Assembly (NCBI GenBank): GCA_036897485.1
Contig: JAYMTF010000255.1
Coordinates: forward strand, 1-42,582
Length of the DNA stretch: 42,582 nucleotides
Source of the DNA: Pelargonium nanum
Taxonomy: Eukaryota > Streptophyta > Magnoliopsida > Geraniales > Geraniaceae
Reading direction: 5' to 3'
Part shown: piece after piece, positions 12,819-24,568 of the stretch
Numbering within the stretch: the stretch's first letter is position 1
Layout of the letters: each line of letters starts with the position of its first letter
Made by a program: the position numbers and the translations under genes
Notes under the pieces: generated by a model
The model's input: the letters and a program-made list of their open reading frames with translations, nothing else
Database searches by the model: none
What the model was told of the DNA's origin: nothing

Positions 12819-12844
12819 CACGTGACACATGTCCCCTCCACGTG
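12819..12844 (+). promoter_or_regulatory. Paired G-box/ABRE in the STAY-GREEN promoter
   Basis: Two perfect CACGTG boxes (12819-12824 and 12839-12844) are exactly 20 bp apart, about two helical turns, with an ACACATGT box between them. They lie about 310 bp upstream of the ATG. SGR genes in other plants are known targets of ABI5/EEL bZIPs and PIF bHLHs through such boxes, so a dark- or ABA-induced senescence role is a reasonable inference. Confidence 0.6.
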
Positions 12845-13152
12845 TCAAATAGTAACGAACCCTACACCAAGAAGCAACCATGATCAAAACGCAAAGCCTA
12901 AAAAAACCCAAACCCACACGCCAATACCAAATCCAATTCAACCGAAGCCTCCAAAAACAGAAACTTTCTATTAAGTTTCTTCAATTTTTCAACTTTTTCC
13001 CAGAAAAACATAGCTTCCAAGCAAAACCCTAAAAAAAAAAAAAGCCCCAAATTCTCCATTTCTCAATCTCTACTCCTACTTAATACACCTTGTTTTTGCT
13101 TTATTGGGTACCCATAAAAATTGAAGCTTGACCTCTAGAGAGAGAAAAAAAA

Positions 13153-15553
13153 ATGGTGACCTTGAGCTTGAGCTTGAGCTCTTCTTCTTTGCTAAGCTCA
13201 AAGCTAAAGCCTTTAGGGTTTGAGAACCACAAAAACTCCATCTTCTTCACATGTAGAAGAAAACCCATGAAGAAGCTCCAATCTTTTGCTCCTGTAAGTT
13301 GTTTTTTTGATGATTTTTGAAGAAAACAAATTATGGGTTTTGTTTGTTGCTTTGATTTGGTGTGGATTTTGGGAAAAAGGAGTGAACTTGATTTGTGGGT
13401 TTTGGTTGGATCAGGTGGTGGCAAGGTTGTTTGGGCCATCAATTTTTGAAGCTTCAAAGCTGAAAGTGCTGTTCTTGGGTGTTGATGAAGAGAAGCATCC
13501 AGGGAAGCTTCCAAGGACTTACACACTCACTCACAGTGATGTTACTTCTAAGCTCACTCTTGCTATTTCAAATACTATAAACAATTCTCAGGTAATTGAT
13601 TGATTTTTTAATCAATTAATGAATTAATTATCAGTTCAGTCTTGATCTGCAAAACCCACATGGAAAATCTTGGTTTTTAACTTACTTTTTGACTTAGATT
13701 CTCTTAATTTGTGAGTTAATTAGTGTGGGGAACAGTGATTAGATATGAGTATGTTGCTTTTAATTTTTTAATTAATTATTAGTATAAAACTAAAGTAGAC
13801 ATGAATAGGAGAGGTTGTTAGTTGTTACTTGTTAGTTGTAGAGTGGATTTATTCAATGGTAGTTGTATCTACACATCACTTATGTCCTCACCACATGTTT
13901 TAATTGATTCACATAACTTATTGGAGTACCAATTAATTCGGGCTGCACGCCTTCATATTTTTCAACATTTCATCACCTTAGCCTTTCCCCACCAAGTGGC
14001 GAGACAATTTAGAATGAACGAGAAGTTTCCCCGTTAAAAATGTGTGTTTTTTGGCCTGTTCTGTTTAGGCCCGTGACCCATTATGGGAATCACTAAGGTC
14101 CTATCATTTTATCATTTGTGTGACTAATTAGAAGATCTATCACGCGAGAAGTTTCCCGTTAAAAATGTGTGTTTTTTGGTCTGTTCAGTTTAGGCCCGTG
14201 ACCCATTATGGGAATCACTAAGGTCCGATCATTTTATCATTTGTGTGACTAATTAGAAAACCTATCATATGGTATGATATATATTTAAGATTTGTGGGTT
14301 CCACCAAGGTTTGATCATTTGACCCTTCATGTTAGAAGATAGATCATTTCATGACATATTGAAAGATACAATTTAAAGTTTAAGTTGATAGTTTAGAACC
14401 CAATTATATGGTAAGATTAAGTTGGAAATTTGATTGTAGTTGCAAGGTTGGTACAACAAATTGCAAAGAGACGAAGTTGTGGCGGAGTGGAAGAAAGTCA
14501 AGGGGAAGATGTCTCTTCATGTTCATTGTCACATAAGCGGAGGCCATTTCCTACTAGATTTGTTCGCCAGAGTCCGATACTTCATTTTCTGCAAAGAACT
14601 TCCGGTGGTAAGCAAATAGCTCTCATTTACATTTCTCGATAACCAGTTTTCATTTGTTGAACGTTCTTTGATCTCTTTACGAACTCTTGTCCCATAATAT
14701 ATGTCATGTTTGGCTCCTTAGTAATATTATAGAAAATCTTATTAGTCTTCGACCTTTTCTGGTAACCCGACATGGTTGTCTCATAGTAGAGCTGACAATT
14801 CAGATCTGTACCCGAATTAGGCTGGTCAACCAGTTGAGAACCACAACAACACACACGAATCCCTATATCTTGCAGGTCAAGTTAGGGCTAGGTATATTCA
14901 ACCGGGTTACAAATTTGCACCTCATGTAGTTAGGTCTTTTCAACCCATACACGGAAAAGACAATACAAAATTTGAATGGCGAGTTCTATCTTATTGGAAG
15001 GAAATAAAATGGATATGCGTCTCACATTAAGTGTCATTTTAGAGTTTTCCGCACATATCATGTAAATGACCTAATTAACCTTTCAAAAATTACTTATGTT
15101 CTCTAAATTACTAGTACTAACAAACTCATATTTAGGAACAATGAAAGGGTATATCCTAAAATGGCTTGAAAATGATTGAAACAGGTCTTGAGAGCTTTTG
15201 TTCACGGGGACGGGAACATGCTGAACAACTATCCCGAGTTACATGAAGCGCAAGTTTGGGTTTACTTCCACTCGAACATCCCCGAGTTCAACAAAGTGGA
15301 GTGTTGGGGCGCGCTGAAGGACGCTGCAGCCCCTTCAAGTGGGGCCGGTGTTGGGTCAGAGGATTATAAGCTACAAGTCCAACCAATAGGAGACAACGAA
15401 CTGCCAGAGCCGTGCGCGGAAGCTTGTAGCTGTTGCTTTCCGCCAAAGAGCACAATTCCATGGCTAGAAGAGTTCGGATATAGAAACGAAGACGAGGGGA
15501 CCAAAATGAGCCAACAACAGAGCTTTCAGCAACACACACAAGAAATGTTATAG
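13153..15553 (+). CDS. SGR: STAY-GREEN protein, chloroplast Mg-dechelatase
   Basis: SGR/NYE removes magnesium from chlorophyll a to give pheophytin a, the committed step of chlorophyll breakdown in senescing chloroplasts. It also recruits other catabolic enzymes to LHCII. Four exons fit: 13153-13293, 13415-13591, 14440-14607 and 15185-15553, giving 284 residues (Arabidopsis SGR1 is about 268). Residues 1-47 are Ser/Leu-rich and then basic, as in a transit peptide. The conserved core starts VVARLFGPSIFEASKLKVLF (48) and includes KLPRTYTLTHSD, LQGWYN, MSLHVHCHISGGHFLLD and AFVHGDG. The C-terminal cysteine motif is CAEACSCCFPPKSTIP (239-254). That motif separates SGR proper from SGR-like (SGRL). 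All recognised motifs are intact. Intron 2 carries a 126-bp tandem duplication. The start is chosen because it precedes a normal transit peptide. Confidence 0.95.
14020..14271. repeat. 126-bp tandem duplication in STAY-GREEN intron 2
   Basis: Units 14020-14145 and 14146-14271 both begin GAGAAGTTTCCC and are nearly identical. Only a handful of substitutions and one indel are visible by eye, for example GGCCTGTTCTG against GGTCTGTTCAG. The low divergence implies a recent duplication compared with the other repeats in the window. Confidence 0.9.
14787..15184. other. STAY-GREEN intron 3, 3' part, with a hAT-like repeat end
   Basis: TAGAGCTGACAATTCAG at 14787 matches the terminal word of the dispersed repeat family at 19144, 23887 and 38314. 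Only one end is clear; the second may have been lost. The intron ends at the CAG before 15185. Confidence 0.35.
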
Positions 15554-18500
15554 GCTGGAAACTATTGGTGGTTCTTGTAGTTTGTAAATTTGGACCATTT
15601 TGTTGCTTGTGGCTTTGTTATGTTTGGTGGTGAAGATTTGTGGGCAATACGGGCCACGAGCCAATACGGGTTGGGTTGAAAAACTCACGCGTTCGTTTCT
15701 AGTAATTTTTTGTCAGGCCTAACATGTTCCGAAAAATAGCTTGATAAAGGCGTGGGCTTTTTAGGCCCGACCTGTTTTGACCCGCGGCTAAGGTTGTCAA
15801 GTATAGTCCCATAATTCTATATATTGGTGTAAATAATTACTAGAAGTAATATTTAGGAAGACTCCATGGTTAATTGACTTTGGGGTTACAAATTTGTTCT
15901 ATATTCATGTTGTGATTTTTTATTATGGAAGATTCAATATTTTGAGCTCCAGTTGTTGTGTTTGTTGTATGTTTTTCTAAATTGTCTCACAGTTTAATTT
16001 AATTTAATCTAATCTCATGGGTCATTAATTATTTCCAATTAGGATAAAAGTTATAATGAAGTTGGATAGTGAAGAAAATCACAGTAATTGAATTAAAAAT
16101 GCTAAGGAGATAAAGTCCTTGATTTGGTTTTATAACATTGCTCAAGAATCTTGAGTCATGACAAATGGAAAAATGAAAAAAGTATACAACTATTGTTTAC
16201 TTTTTTCTTAAAATGCAAGAGTATTTTCGGATCAGTTTTACATTTGTTGTTAAAAGCGCAGACCTATATAGTCACCAAAGTCAAACATCGGACATGAGGT
16301 TACTCCCACGGACACGGGACGTGACAGTTTTAAGGTCGCACTTTTAGCAAATATTAATTCAATGTTGGTTCTAAAAATTAAACTCATGTTGTTAAGAATA
16401 GAGCAAACCACTTGACCATCAGTCTAGGTCACACCTCTCACATTGGGCACCCCTACATTGACACCATCTTACTGGTCAATCTTAAGGTCGCGCCCTCCAC
16501 ATTGTTCTAGTGCATTCAACAACGATAAAATTTGAGTTGACTTCAAGAATTGAACCACCGTAACCAAGAAGTTGACAATTCAATTTAGGTCAGATTTGTT
16601 TGAGTTTGGGTTCAAAAGGCCCAACCCGGTATGGGTGCTGCTGGTTGCATGCTTCATATTGGGTTTCGTGTAAAATTTGTGGCTATGTACTCTGCCCAAC
16701 TCAGAAGTGAAGTGTATTCTATGCAACCCGAATTCACAAAGAATTGAAGTTTAAGTGCCCGCAAATTTGAATCCAATATCGAGCCAACCCCTCAGCCGTT
16801 TATGTCATTTCAAATCAAAATTTAAAATTTGCAATGATAGAAATGGTTAAAATGAGTTCAATCCAAACAGGACAATTTATTTATTTGATTTTAATTTCAG
16901 TTTGAAAATATTATAAAATTTGAAAGAGATATGGGCAGCTTTGTCTCAAGTCTTAACCAGCCATTGAGCCCAATAATCACTTCCATTCACTAAAATGTGC
17001 AAGTAAACACCAAAACTGAGAACTACACGTAATTGCAATGATCGTGACTAAGTAACTAATCCACTCTCATAAACAAATAAATATAGTGATACAAAAAATT
17101 ATTAATATTTTTTTTTTTTTCGGTTTATACCATGGGATTCCTAAGCGGGCCCGCACACTTACGGTTGACACCTTTAAGTCGTTTTACCGCACCCAGACTA
17201 ATTCCCACTCGCCCCACTGTCAGTGCACTAAGCGAACTGGCCCAGGAGTATTAATATTGTTTTTCAAGTTGGCGTGTTGTGTGAGAAATTTAATATGTGA
17301 TTTTGTGAACAAATACAAAGGCACACATTCTATGTTCGAGTTAATGTCACGGTTGTGTTGACTCAACATCTCGCTTCTACTATTTTACTTTATAATAGAA
17401 GAGACAATTTGAACTCGAATTCATGAACATTCAAAATCCAACTCATTTATTTTGGGCTCGGGTTGCATAACATGAATAATATCAATTTTTACTCAGAACT
17501 GCCGTGAGAAAATTACAGGCCGGATCAGACAAACACGCATGGAAAACCAAGCATTTTATCTTACATGTGGTAGACCCGAAAATTCGGACCACATGCCAAC
17601 AATCTCATGGATTTATATTATGCAACTTTTTTATTGATTTAACATTTCTCACGTAGCGAAGCAAATTAAGACTAACAAAAAAATATGTCAATAAGAACAC
17701 GTGCGTTCTTTGACCCAACCAATTTAAACTCACTCACACGTGGGTTCACTGGGTCACCAACATATTTCTTATGTAAAAATGACAACCCCCGAGATGCCGA
17801 ACATAGTCTATCTCAAGCAGGCAGTTTAAACCCGAACACACCCAAAACCTTACCCGCAGTTTTGTGGGTTCGGGTAGCTTAAAATTCGAAAGTTGAATTG
17901 CTAACTCTAACTGCCATATTCCTAAAATCACTAGAAACATCTACAATTAACACCAAATGATTAATGCCGAACCGAAAGACAAAAACAATAATCTGAAATG
18001 AGCATAGATGTTTCAAATGTATAGCTGTAATATATGTTGTTGGTACTAAGATATAAACACCATGTGAGAGATGGGTCACAAACACAAAACAATTAGTGAA
18101 AGATATCATATTTTGGTCTTGTGGTCCATAAAGCAATGCATGTGTGGTTGGGGACTCTAGGCCAGGCCAGGCCAAGCCAAGCCAAAGCCAGCTTATAAAT
18201 GGGACATGAACAAGACAATACTAATTATCATATATTAATTTATATTTAATCTATATCTTTCCAATCATTAGTGTGTTTAAGGATATTATAGTAAAAATGA
18301 ACCAAACATCTTTCTATTCCGACATAGAAAATGAAATAGACTTGCTAAACAGACGGCCTGAAACGACCATTAGGGGCATTATCGTAAAAATGAACCAAAC
18401 AAGTGAAAGATTTACTGGCTAAAATACTCATTTCATTTCATTTCAATCCGTTCCCGCGTAACAAACATAGCCTAAATACTTTAAATGTCTTAGTCCGAGG

Positions 18501-18969
18501 TATGAAAAAATAATCTTATGTACATAAATAAGGTGTGGAAGAAGTTTCGGTCTTTCGTGTGCTACACAACAAAATGTTTCAAATCCAACCCCCAACCAAC
18601 CAAAATAGAAGGAAAGGAAAGATCGGTGAAAAAAATTGTCCTCTTTCGGTATTATAGTATGGAAGGGAGCAGTTGGATTTGATTCTAATTGATTGATAAT
18701 GGCTTCCTCTAAACATCTCTATAACTCTATAATTCAATGAATAATTCAAAATAATCAAATTTGCAAGAAACCCTAGAGAGAATTTTGATCTCTCCCTCTC
18801 TCACGTTCGGCCTTCTGGGTTATTTTTGGGTCCCGGGTTATAAGTGGGAATGCTCATGCCGGTGGTGTAAATGAGCCTTGTGGTTGTGTAAGTCCGTGGC
18901 ATATATTCTACGTTTCTCCCGAGGACAGCATAAATAAAAGATACCAAGTCGGGAAGCCAGCATTAAAGG
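15554..18969. other. Intergenic region between STAY-GREEN and the FZR gene (convergent 3' ends)
   Basis: No gene supported. The stretch holds words such as CCCGACC and GGGTTGGG near 15640-15790, typical of the dispersed repeats here. It also has a SINE-like A-box phrase on the minus strand near 16410-16430, and the second copy of the CGGTTTATAC repeat at 17121-17205. Two direct copies of GTAAAAATGAACCAAACA lie near 18290 and 18384. The last few hundred bases should include the 3' UTR of the minus-strand FZR gene. Confidence 0.45.
17121..17205 (+). repeat. Dispersed repeat, second copy of the 12477 family
   Basis: CGGTTTATACCATGGGATTC, then AGCGGGCCCGCAC, GGTTGACACCTTTAAG and CGTTTTACCGCACCC match the 12477 copy in order and orientation. 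This copy keeps a higher GC content and may be the less decayed of the two. Full element length unknown. Confidence 0.5.
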
Positions 18970-21900
18970 TCACCTGATTGTAGTTCTTCCGAGAGATGAT
19001 GCTCCGATTTCACTGTCTGTGTTCTGCATTGTCAAATATAGAGTCAAGTGTTAGTCCTATTTGTGCATTGAAGTTGTAAAATTGTATAGAATGAAACATG
19101 ATAAATCCAAAAGAAACAGGCGAAAGGATCATCTTAGAATGGTTAGAGCTGGCAAATTCGGATTTCACATCGGGTTTTCTTCGCATTTGGATTGGAAAGA
19201 CCAAACCCGACCCGAAAGAGGTGTGAGTCCGTGAAAGTTTCAGGTTTAACATAGAAAATGTATGGGTGAGTACGGGTTTGCCCTACCCAACTCGCTTTTC
19301 TACAATGGCAAACCCAACCTGACCCAAAAATTAATCGTGCCTATTTTATGCAACCCGAACCCACAAAAACGTGGGTTGGATTTCAAATGCCCGTAGGCTC
19401 GAGTCCAAATTGGCAGCTCTAACGGTTAGTTAGTTAATTGTGGAGGAAGAGAAAATTCATGAACTAAAAACATTATAGAGCCAGTTATCTAACAAGTTAC
19501 GTACCTGAGATTTGGGTGAAGGGAACACGTTCCAAAACCGGAGTGTTTCATCTCCAGCTCCGGTTACAATAGTCTACAACAACATTTGCTTCAATCAGAA
19601 AAAAGAACAGCGGCAGAGCAAGAGAAACAAGAACATAGAATAAAACAAACGGAAAAGAAAGATATGGAGTGTCGGAAATAAAATACCTGTCCATCAGGTG
19701 AGATGGCAAGATAAAGAACCCTATAAGTGTGGCCGGTAAGAGTCGCCAACTGCATTAGTAAAGGAAGGTTTAAGAAACATTTCAGCGAGATATTCTTTCA
19801 AGAAAAGTCAAAGTACGATATGTTTCTCTTCTATTCTTGTGGTTCACATTTTAAATGTGCTCTTTCAACTGCATACCTTTGACATTGTAGGGTATCTCCA
19901 CACTATTATCTGGTTTTGAGAGTATCCATGGGTACTGACAAGTTCATTGACGTTCTTAGACCATACGAGATTGCATACCTGCCGTGAGTACAATGAAAAT
20001 TGTAAGTGTTAGAATGATAGAGGACGAGTGGGAAGGAAAGTAAGTGTACGAACAGAACATTTTAAAGAAATACAAATTCTTTTCGCAGCTTATATCCTAA
20101 AACCTTGAAGATTGAGTATCAAAGTCTCAAATAGAACTCAACTACAGACTAGTATATTTCAGAGACAACAATTTTCATATGGGTAGTTACGATTTACGAA
20201 TGACTCAAATGTAATATAGCCCACAAACTCATAACTAGCCTAAAGTTTAGTTACCCCATTTCATCAGTCGGTTAGTTTTAACGGAATATTCACCCTTCCT
20301 CATCACATGTCTTACATGCGATCACTGATTTATGGAAATCCAATTTTACCTTTTCCAATTAATTTTAATTAATTTCTCTCGCCTATTTTTTCCCCTCCCC
20401 TCATTTATCCACTAACTGTATGAAAATCCTAGTTTTTTAATATGGGGGTATGAGTTGAAAATTTAAGAGCTTAGGGTAAAAGTCTATTTTATCTTGAGAG
20501 AGTTACTAACAAAATGGGGTGTGGGGTGACTAAACTTAACGTCCATAGTACGAGTTAGTTGATTCTAACTACCCCTTTTCACATAAGAAAAACCAAGTCT
20601 ATAATGACTTGAAGTTATGTAGCAGTGGTATTAATTTAATAACCTTCTCCTCAAATCAGGGACGAGAAAGAGGTTGATTAATGGGATTAAACTGATTTTA
20701 AGTCTCCAAAATATGCTCAAAAGATCAGCGTAAGATGGAAAATGAATTATTGACAATGTAGATTACCTGACTGCCAGTGTCCATGCAGCTCAAGTGTGAA
20801 TTAGTGGTGGTATTCCAAAAACGAATGCATCGGTCGGCAGTACCGCCTCCGGATGCAAGCAATCCATGAAGATGAGGGGACCATGCAATTGCTTTTACAG
20901 CTGCAGTGTGCTCACAGTATTTCAAAACGGGTTGAGTGGAATGTTGATTCCAGACAAAAAGCTGCGCATAAGTGAGGAAATGTTTAGGAGTGGATTAAAT
21001 CGCATAACACAAAGGAGTGGACAATTGCTATGTTAAGCACTGGGTGATATGAGAAGAAAAGCAGATTACAGTAACATACTCTATTATCGTTTCCGCCTGA
21101 TGCTAATTCACGGTTATCATAAGACCACTTCAGTCCACAGACCTGGATCCAACAAAAAATGGATTTCAGCATACATGGTCTTTATTAACAAAAAATTAAA
21201 CAGAATCGTGAATTTTAGAATTCATGGAATGGAAATAAACAGATTGACTAAGAAGTTCAGTCATCATGAAAAGAAACAGAGATGAGCCGAATAGTCTACG
21301 GAACTTACCTCTGACTTGTGTCCGGAGAGTTTACTGACAAAATCCTCTTGAGCTCGTATATCTCTTTGAAGAATACTCTTGTCCCGGCTACCAGAAGACA
21401 GCACAGATGAACTCCAGGCTAAAGCCCCAACACGTAATCGATGGCCTTCCATTGTTCTCACACTCCTACAACGAGCTGCATCCCATATCTACGGAAAAGT
21501 AGTTAGAAGCATCAGCCAATGATACAAGGACAACCAAGTTTAAATCAAGCACACCAATGCTGTACTAATAACCAAGCAGCATACTTTTTAATAGAGACAA
21601 ACAAGATTCTAATTTCAATTCAATCAACACTATTAACTCTATTAAAAAAAAACATTATTAACTCTATCCAGTGTCTTTAATTACTGCTATTTTCCAGTAA
21701 CTGAACATTGTCCAGCTAATGCAATTCCACTTACAAATAAACCAGTTAAAATCTGAATCTTTCTTAAACTTAACATAGCACCGCATTAACAATCCATCTA
21801 ATGCAATACTAAGGCCACCAATAAACCAAATATATCAAAACTACCATTGCTAAATTCTTCAACTTACTAACGGCACAATGATATGAATGCAGGCATTTGA

Positions 21901-23247
21901 CGCCATCTAAAGTGACCTCCTACCCACAAAAACTCATTCTTCGATAGATTTGGTTATACAGACAACCATCTTCTGGCAGTGATACTAGCACCATGCTGCT
22001 TGAATCCATATATGATGTATCAGAAAGCCGAGCACACCATAACTTACATAAATTTCACCTAACTTGGACAGAAAATTGCACCTTTATGCATCAAACAAAT
22101 GTTGGGAATATAATAGTCAAGCTTTAGCAAATACAACCTAATGGCGATCCACCCAAAAAATCACTCCTCACAATGATCACACATGGGGATCACATGCATA
22201 AGCACATTGAGGATAGTTTATTCACATTCAAAGGTCTCATCCTGAACAAAAACAATGTCTTTACACTCAAATAATTGAGTTGACTAACACTCTCGATATC
22301 CCAATTTAGGACCGGCAACATCTGTTACTAACCTGGACTTTTCCATTGCTGGTTCCAACAGCAAGATGTGTTCCGCGCTGAGCCCAGCCTACTGAGCAGA
22401 CGCTGTCTTCAACCCCGAGATCACATAACTTAGTTACCTGTAAGTAACATGCCAAGATAAATTTGATAAACATCAACTCCGATTGAGCAATCAGGTACCG
22501 ATTCAGCAACACAAGATCACACAACTGACCTTGCTACTGCAAGCATTCCATAGATACACGCAATTCCCCAAACCTACTGCCAATACATTATGCGAGGACC
22601 AATCCACAAGATTCAGATAAAAATCATCTTGCAAAGCCGGCGCATCCAAAACCTAACCAAATCAAATTCAAATCAACCTAAATCAGCAATTCCAAAACAG
22701 AAATTAATGATCAAGTATATAAATAAACAAAACTCACCTTGTACGGCGACCTTGGAACCTTCCGGGGAGTCTTGACCGGGCTATGGCAAACCCCAGGCAC
22801 CACATCATCGAATCCAAACGGCGACAGCGAGTGCATTGATCGGCGCGTCTCGGTTTTGTACCGGAAAATATTCCGATTTGGCGAGCCAACAAAATCCTTC
22901 TTCTCCGGCGTCTCCGGCCCAAACAGGGCCGTCCGGAGCAGCGTCGCGTAGGCGCTGGAGCTGTCCTCGCGCCCCTCGGCCGGCGAATTGGACGCCGCGG
23001 TCGTCGCAATGTCAAATAGAGCAAAATTGGAGCCGGATCTGCTCGGAATGAACCTATCGGAGTAGATTGTCCTCGACGGCGAGAGGTGGTGGTTAGAATT
23101 AATCATGCGGTCAATGTGGCGCGACGGCGTTAGGGCTAGGCTCGACCGCGACATCGTCGGAGGTAGATTCAGCTGCGATGACGAGGAAGAGGACGAAGAA
23201 GACGAAATCGAAGGAAGAGGAGGTGTTCTTGGAGCTGGATCTCCCAT
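18970..23247 (-). CDS. FIZZY-RELATED / CCS52A, Cdh1-type WD40 activator of the APC/C
   Basis: Brings substrates such as mitotic cyclins to the anaphase-promoting complex; plant CCS52A drives exit from mitosis into endoreduplication. Ten exons fit (transcription order): 22738-23247, 22530-22652, 22333-22437, 21309-21488, 21080-21142, 20767-20961, 19877-19978, 19687-19749, 19505-19573 and 18970-19023. They encode 487 residues (FZR2 is about 483), and every junction is in phase. Visible parts are a Ser-rich N terminus, the C-box DRFIPSR (64-70) that docks on the [20 protein letters not shown] with phosphorylatable S/T-P sites (155-170), and seven WD40 blades (about 171-470). GHTYRVLYL (432-440) contains the cyclin-binding RVL motif, and the C-terminal IR dipeptide (486-487) binds APC3. 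FALFDI and [16 protein letters not shown] place it in the A type (FZR1/FZR2), not CCS52B. No defects seen. Confidence 0.95.
19144..19422. mobile_element. hAT-like MITE, family A, at the FZR 3' side (intron 9)
   Basis: It starts TAGAGCTGGCAAATTCGG and ends CCAAATTGGCAGCTCTA, so the termini are inverted repeats of about 15 bp. The inside carries the words ACCCGACCCGAAA and CCCGAACCCAC. It lies within intron 9 of the FZR gene (19024-19504). Related copies lie at 23887-24156 and 38314-38559. Flanking GGTTAG words on both sides may be a target duplication. Confidence 0.6.
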
Positions 23248-23331
23248 GGTAATGGCGAGATTGTGATGGGAGATCCAGTGAAGAATAAGACGAAGAAGAG
23301 AGTCACAGCAACAAGAACAAAAACAAACCCT

Positions 23332-23372
23332 AGAGAGAGAGAGAGAGGTGGAGAGAGAGAGAGAGAGAGAGG
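23332..23372. repeat. GA/CT microsatellite in the FZR leader
   Basis: An interrupted (GA)n run on the plus strand reads as (CT)n on the sense strand of the FZR gene, about 85-125 nt upstream of its ATG. CT-rich leaders are common in plant genes. Confidence 0.85.
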
Positions 23373-23537
23373 TTGTGGCTATGGCCGATTTGGGGATTTA
23401 TTGTTACGTGTGGAGTTAACAACAATTAGTGGGCGATTTGGTGTTTTCTTGAAGATTTTCTTTTTCACAGAGACTGTTAATTTTCCCGGGAAAACTCGGT
23501 AAAGGTGACGGAAAACGTGACGGCGGTGGAGCGTTTT

Positions 23538-23607
23538 GCGCCAAATTTGGGAAAAGACGTCGACGGAGTGAGACGGCGCCGGTTAGGTTTGGGGGTTTAT
23601 ATATATA
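23538..23607 (-). promoter_or_regulatory. E2F-type site and TATA box of the FZR gene
   Basis: On the gene's sense strand TTTGGCGC (plus-strand GCGCCAAA at 23538-23545) fits the E2F consensus TTTSGCGC. A TATATATATA box lies at 23598-23607. A start site about 30 bp from it would fall near 23570, placing the E2F site at the beginning of the leader. Arabidopsis CCS52A2 is known to be repressed by the atypical E2F DEL1 through an E2F site, so control by E2F factors is a specific inference. Confidence 0.55.
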
Positions 23608-23886
23608 GACGGCTAGTGGTTTCTGGTGAAGAAGGCCCTAGCTTCTAGGGCTTTCTGTAATTATATATATACACAATTTCTTTTTCTTTTTCTCTCTTTT
23701 TGTGGGGAGAAAGTCGGCGATTCGGGTTTCGATTCAGATCGGATATGATTGAAACGTCTTACTTGTAGCTCAACTTGAAAGGGAACGTGCTTGTTCGAGG
23801 TGCGGACTGCGAGTCATGTTCAAATTTATGCAAGTTCGTGCATGTTTATTATATGGCTTGACTTGTAACTTTTTTCTTGTTGGGTG

Positions 23887-24156
23887 TAGAGTCGTCAATA
23901 TGTGCTTATAGTCATATTTGAGTTGGATTTTTTTCGAATTGGGTTGTGAAGATTTATCATGAACTTTACTCGAACAAGTTCACTCAGGGTGCGGATTTTG
24001 GGTGGGCTTCTGATTTCATATGCAAAATGTGCGAATTCGTATGAGTTTATCTGATCGAACTTGCATTTTTGGTCCAAATTTGATCTGATATAAAAATGGA
24101 CTAACCTATTCTACGTGTCCCGAACCCACTAAAATCGGCTCAAAATTGCCAGCTAT
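23887..24156. mobile_element. hAT-like MITE, family A, copy 2
   Basis: The left end is TAGAGTCGTCAATATG. The right end in reverse complement is TATAGCTGGCAATTTTGAG. The element is about 270 bp. The interior contains CCCGAACCCACTAAAATCGG, as in the 19144 and 38314 copies. It lies between the FZR promoter and the gene-poor region. Confidence 0.5.
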
Positions 24157-24568
24157 AATGTATTCAATGTGTTAATATGATGAGTTGTGATCTCGATAAA
24201 ACAAAAGAAATTTTGCATTAGCTCTTGTATGTTTCTAAATTAGATTGTTAGAAAAATATTATTATCGGTAGATACTTCACAAATCAAACGTCTCAAATTC
24301 AAGTTTTGTGTATATGTAACAAATATACAAAAGAAATTCTCAATTTTTAGTTTTAAATTCTCGAGATATTTGTAGTAAAAGTGAAAACATTTTATGACGA
24401 TTTAAACACACAAAAAAATATCTTACTAGAATACGAGTTTTGCTTTTAGTTTCTCAAAGACAGTGTCGTGAAATTGTCTAAAAAAACATCTTTTGTGTAT
24501 AAAAAAAATATATTTAGATTAGTTTTTAGCGAACTCAATTTTAATTTTTAATTTTTAATTAATCTTAA

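Larger units (their letters stand above)
9789..13152. other. Intergenic region between the MADS-box gene and STAY-GREEN
   Basis: No gene is supported. It contains the 3' UTR of the MADS-box gene, a ~110-bp tandem repeat at 10337-10640, and repeat-like DNA at about 10950-11400. A less AT-rich patch at 12170-12330 carries a short Pro/His/Leu-rich ORF of doubtful meaning. The last 350 bp are the STAY-GREEN promoter and leader. Confidence 0.5.

Noticed and set aside
13101..13526. 141-codon minus-strand ORF
   Set aside because: Antisense to STAY-GREEN exons 1 and 2 and across their intron; the plus strand is plainly the coding strand.
22734..23051. Arg-rich and Ser/Pro-rich ORFs around FZR exon 1
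   Set aside because: Shadow frames of the GC-rich first exon of the FZR gene.
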